A stretch of 8,154 bases of DNA from Pseudomonas sp. (GTDB lineage Bacteria > Pseudomonadota > Gammaproteobacteria > Pseudomonadales > Pseudomonadaceae): positions 1-8,154 of the forward strand of contig JARDZH010000057.1 in the NCBI GenBank assembly GCA_029240955.1, read 5' to 3'. Each line of letters starts with the position of its first letter. The first letter of the stretch is position 1. Under the pieces are notes generated by a model. The model saw nothing but the letters and a program-made list of their open reading frames with translations. It did no database searches and was not told the DNA's origin. Shown here in pieces: positions 6,044-8,154 of the stretch. Made by a program: the position numbers and the translations under genes.

Positions 6044-7461
6044 TGAACACCTTGAAGCTTTTTTTTCCCAGCCTTCTCGTCGTTGCGCTCGCCGCGTGTA
6101 CGGTCGGTCCCGACTACAAGACGCCTGACACCGCGCCGGCCACTATCGTGTCGATCCAGGGCGGGCACTACGATCAATCGCGGTTTGAAACGGTGTGGTG
6201 GCAGCAATTCGATGACCCCACGCTCAACCAGTTGGTGAGCAAATCCCTGGAAGGTAACCGCGATCTGCGCGTGGCGTTCGCCCGCTGGAAAGCGGCCCGA
6301 GCGATTCGGGACGACGTCAGCAACGACAATTTGCCGGTGGTTACCAGCCGCGTCAGCAGCCAACAAGGAAAGGGCCAAGTGCCCGGTCAGACCGAAAGCC
6401 GCGTCAATCAGGAACGCTATGATCTTGGCCTCGACATGGCCTGGGAAGTCGATCTGTTCGGTCGCATCCAGCGCCAACTGGAATCCAGCGACGCTCAGGA
6501 AGATGCTGCCGCCGCAGACTTGTATCAACTGCGCGTGACGATGATTGCCGAGTTGGTGGACGCCTATGGCCAATTGCGCGGCGCACAACTGCGGGAAAAG
6601 ATCGCCCTGGCCAACCTGAAGAACCAGCAGGATTCGCGCAGCGTGACGGTCAGCCTGCGCGATGCGGGTGCGGGTAATGAACTCGACGTAGTGCGCGCCG
6701 ATGCACGTCTGGCTGCGGTCGAGGCTACGGTGCCGCAACTTCAAGCGGAGCAGGTGCGGCAGAAAAACCGCATCGCCACGCTGCTGGGTGAGCGTCCGAA
6801 TACGTTGAGCGTGTCGTTGAACCCCGCCGAGTTGCCAGCCATCGCCAAAGTGCTGACAATTGGTGATCCCGCAGAGCTGCTGCGTCGGCGCCCGGATGTG
6901 CTTGCCGCCGAGCGCAGGCTGGCTTCCTCCACTGCGGATATCGGTGTGGCCACCGCCGACTTGTTCCCGCGCGTGAGCCTGAGCGGTTTCCTTGGTTTCA
7001 CCGCCGGCCGTGGTTCGCAGATTGGTTCCAGTGCCGCCAGGGCCTGGAGTCTGGGACCGAACATCACCTGGGCAGCATTTGATCTGGGCAGCGTGCGGGC
7101 GCGCATTCGCGGTGCCGACGCCAATGCCGAAGGCGCGCTGGCGACCTATGAACAGCAAGTGCTGCTGGCGCTGGAAGAGTCTGAAAACGCCTTCAGCGAC
7201 TATGGCAAACGCCAACAACGCTTGTTGTCGTTGATCAAACAAAGCGAATCGAGCCGCGCCGCTGCCGACCTTGCGGCCATCCAGTACAAGGAAGGAACCG
7301 TGGATTATCTGGTGCTGCTGGATGCGCAGCGCGAGCGGCTCAACGCCGAAGATGCTCAGGCACTGGGTGAAACCGATCAGTACCGTGGCATCGTCGCGAT
7401 CTATAAAGCGTTGGGTGGTGGTTGGGACAGCGGTGACGGCAGGGTCGCGAGCGTTTATTGA
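6043..7461 (+). CDS. oprN: OprN-type outer-membrane efflux channel lipoprotein
   Basis: This 472-residue protein is the TolC-like exit duct of the pump, a trimer spanning the outer membrane and periplasm. Its ATG overlaps the mexF TGA by one base (TGATG), so the two are translationally coupled, and GGAGG within the mexF end lies 7 bases before the start. Residues 1-18 are a lipoprotein signal ending in A-L-A-A-C with acylated Cys19, followed by T-V-G-P-D-Y, the standard start of the NodT/OprM class. Two outer-membrane-efflux repeats follow, at about residues 55-250 and 270-460. The first opens with W-W-Q-Q-F-D-D-P-T-L-N-Q-L-V, and the second contains L-L-R-R-R-P-D-V-L-A-A-E-R-R-L (279-293). 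Length equals that of P. aeruginosa OprN as I remember it. It is last in the operon; no gene follows on this strand. Confidence 0.95.
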   Translation: MNTLKLFFPSLLVVALAACTVGPDYKTPDTAPATIVSIQGGHYDQSRFETVWWQQFDDPTLNQLVSKSLEGNRDLRVAFARWKAARAIRDDVSNDNLPVVTSRVSSQQGKGQVPGQTESRVNQERYDLGLDMAWEVDLFGRIQRQLESSDAQEDAAAADLYQLRVTMIAELVDAYGQLRGAQLREKIALANLKNQQDSRSVTVSLRDAGAGNELDVVRADARLAAVEATVPQLQAEQVRQKNRIATLLGERPNTLSVSLNPAELPAIAKVLTIGDPAELLRRRPDVLAAERRLASSTADIGVATADLFPRVSLSGFLGFTAGRGSQIGSSAARAWSLGPNITWAAFDLGSVRARIRGADANAEGALATYEQQVLLALEESENAFSDYGKRQQRLLSLIKQSESSRAAADLAAIQYKEGTVDYLVLLDAQRERLNAEDAQALGETDQYRGIVAIYKALGGGWDSGDGRVASVY

Positions 7462-7561
7462 TATACCGATCGAAACCCCTGGCGGAATCTTTGGCACAAT
7501 ATCAGAAGCGATTTAGAGAAGGTGCAGCGTTTACCTCGCCTGATCGTTCGTCATTATGATT

Positions 7562-7593
7562 CCAGCAGCGATTGCTCACACCATCGCTGCTGG
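7562..7593. repeat. 11-bp perfect stem-loop between convergent oprN and tetR
   Basis: CCAGCAGCGAT and ATCGCTGCTGG form a perfect 11-bp inverted repeat around a 10-base loop, 100 bases after the oprN stop and 41 bases beyond the stop of the converging tetR-type gene. The position suits a shared bidirectional transcription end or an mRNA-stabilising 3' hairpin. No T-run follows on either strand, so it is not a classical intrinsic terminator. It does not resemble the usual Pseudomonas REP elements I know. The rest of the 7462-7634 gap shows nothing else I can support. Confidence 0.55.
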
Positions 7594-7634
7594 TCTGGAC
7601 TCCACAGGCAAGGCGTGTCGAGAACTGCGGCAAC

Positions 7635-8154
7635 TTAAGGTAATAGGCCTGCCGAGCGATACGTCGCGATTGTTCTGTCAAAGACACTGATGTCAGCCCG
7701 CCCGCGAGCGATCAATTGAGCTCCCTCCACAGCCGCATAGATCGCCAGCGCTTGTTCCTGTCGTTCCTCAAGGCTCAGCTGTGGCCGGCAAACCGACAAC
7801 ACTTCCGTCAGCCAGCGCACATTCAGTTCGGTGAAACCGTCGACCTCTGTCCTTACCTCTGGTGGCAAGTCATCGTATTCGGCAGACATGATCCCGCACA
7901 GGCACATGCGATTGTCGTTGACCAAAGCCATGCGAAAGATGTCCGTGTAGCCCTTGATCCACACATTCAGGTCGTCGGAATCGGCCCGTAAGCCAGCAAG
8001 GTATTCAAGCCCATCCTCGGTGTAACGTTTGGCTAAAGCCGCGCCCAAGTCGCCTTTGGTAGGGAAGTGGTAGTGGATGCTCGCGCTTTTGATGCCGACT
8101 TCCTTGGCGAGCTCACGAAAGCTCAAGCCGTTGTAGCCCCGGGTCTGCACCATC
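7635..8154 (-). CDS. TetR/AcrR family transcriptional regulator (N-terminus outside window)
   Basis: The minus-strand frame is open from the window edge to a TAA at 7637-7635. An ATG occurs at 8153, but it is very probably internal: the visible protein starts inside TetR helix 1 (V-Q-T-R-G-Y-N-G), and about 20 residues of the usual N-terminus are missing. The helix-turn-helix is clear: L-S-F-R-E-L-A-K-E-V-G-I-K-S-A-S-I-H-Y-H-F, then P-T-K-G-D-L-G-A-A-L. The rest is a helical ligand/dimer domain with two close cysteines (M-C-L-C-G-I-M-S-A-E-Y) around visible residues 83-86. It is unrelated in detail to the TetR at 401-1003, so the pair is not a duplication. It converges on oprN and shares no promoter with the pump operon in this window. 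Its target is unknown; its own upstream neighbour, outside the window, is the most likely one. Confidence 0.85.
   Translation of the reverse strand, partial: MVQTRGYNGLSFRELAKEVGIKSASIHYHFPTKGDLGAALAKRYTEDGLEYLAGLRADSDDLNVWIKGYTDIFRMALVNDNRMCLCGIMSAEYDDLPPEVRTEVDGFTELNVRWLTEVLSVCRPQLSLEERQEQALAIYAAVEGAQLIARGRADISVFDRTIATYRSAGLLP

Noticed and set aside
6007..7497. A 496-codon open frame on the minus strand opposite oprN
   Set aside because: It is antisense to a clear OprN, has low-complexity His/Gln/Arg-rich composition, and shows no domain. It is a by-product of GC-rich codon use.
7491..7508. TGGCAC resembling the -24 element of a sigma-54 promoter after oprN
   Set aside because: There is no GC/TTGC -12 element at the required spacing, and no plus-strand gene lies downstream.
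8151..8153. ATG as the start of the right-hand TetR gene
   Set aside because: It falls inside the first helix of the TetR domain, so the true start is almost certainly beyond the window edge.

Overview
The window reads as chromosomal DNA from a Pseudomonas, most likely of the P. fluorescens group. Three consecutive proteins closely resemble, in order and length, P. aeruginosa MexE, MexF and OprN as I remember them, and the codon use is GC-rich. No mobile element, RNA gene or CRISPR array is visible.

Layout from left to right. Bases 1-321 hold the C-terminal part of an NTF2/SnoaL-like small protein on the plus strand. A convergent TetR-family regulator follows on the minus strand (401-1003). 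A divergent 173-base gap holds a candidate tetR promoter overlapped by a short palindrome. Next comes a 92-codon plus-strand ORF (1177-1455) that matches only the DNA-binding domain and linker helix of the LysR-type activator MexT, with the effector domain absent. A 140-base gap follows, carrying a perfect 8-bp inverted repeat of LysR type (1491-1513). The operon mexE (1596-2840), mexF (2852-6043) and oprN (6043-7461) is tightly packed, with an 11-base gap and then a 1-base overlap. A 173-base convergent gap contains an 11-bp perfect stem-loop. The window ends inside a second TetR-family gene on the minus strand (7635 to beyond 8154).

MexE (periplasmic lipoprotein adaptor), MexF (inner-membrane proton/drug antiporter) and OprN (outer-membrane channel) form one tripartite RND efflux pump. 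In P. aeruginosa this pump exports chloramphenicol, fluoroquinolones, trimethoprim and quorum-sensing precursors, and needs full-length MexT for expression. Here the pump genes look intact, with catalytic residues and lipoboxes present, but the adjacent mexT-like gene is cut at the domain boundary and the usual mexS neighbour is not seen. The regulatory wiring is the real point of interest: either the pump has lost its activator, or a minimal DNA-binding protein and/or the flanking TetR regulators now control it. The pump itself is a known system, and I see no clearly undescribed system in this window.
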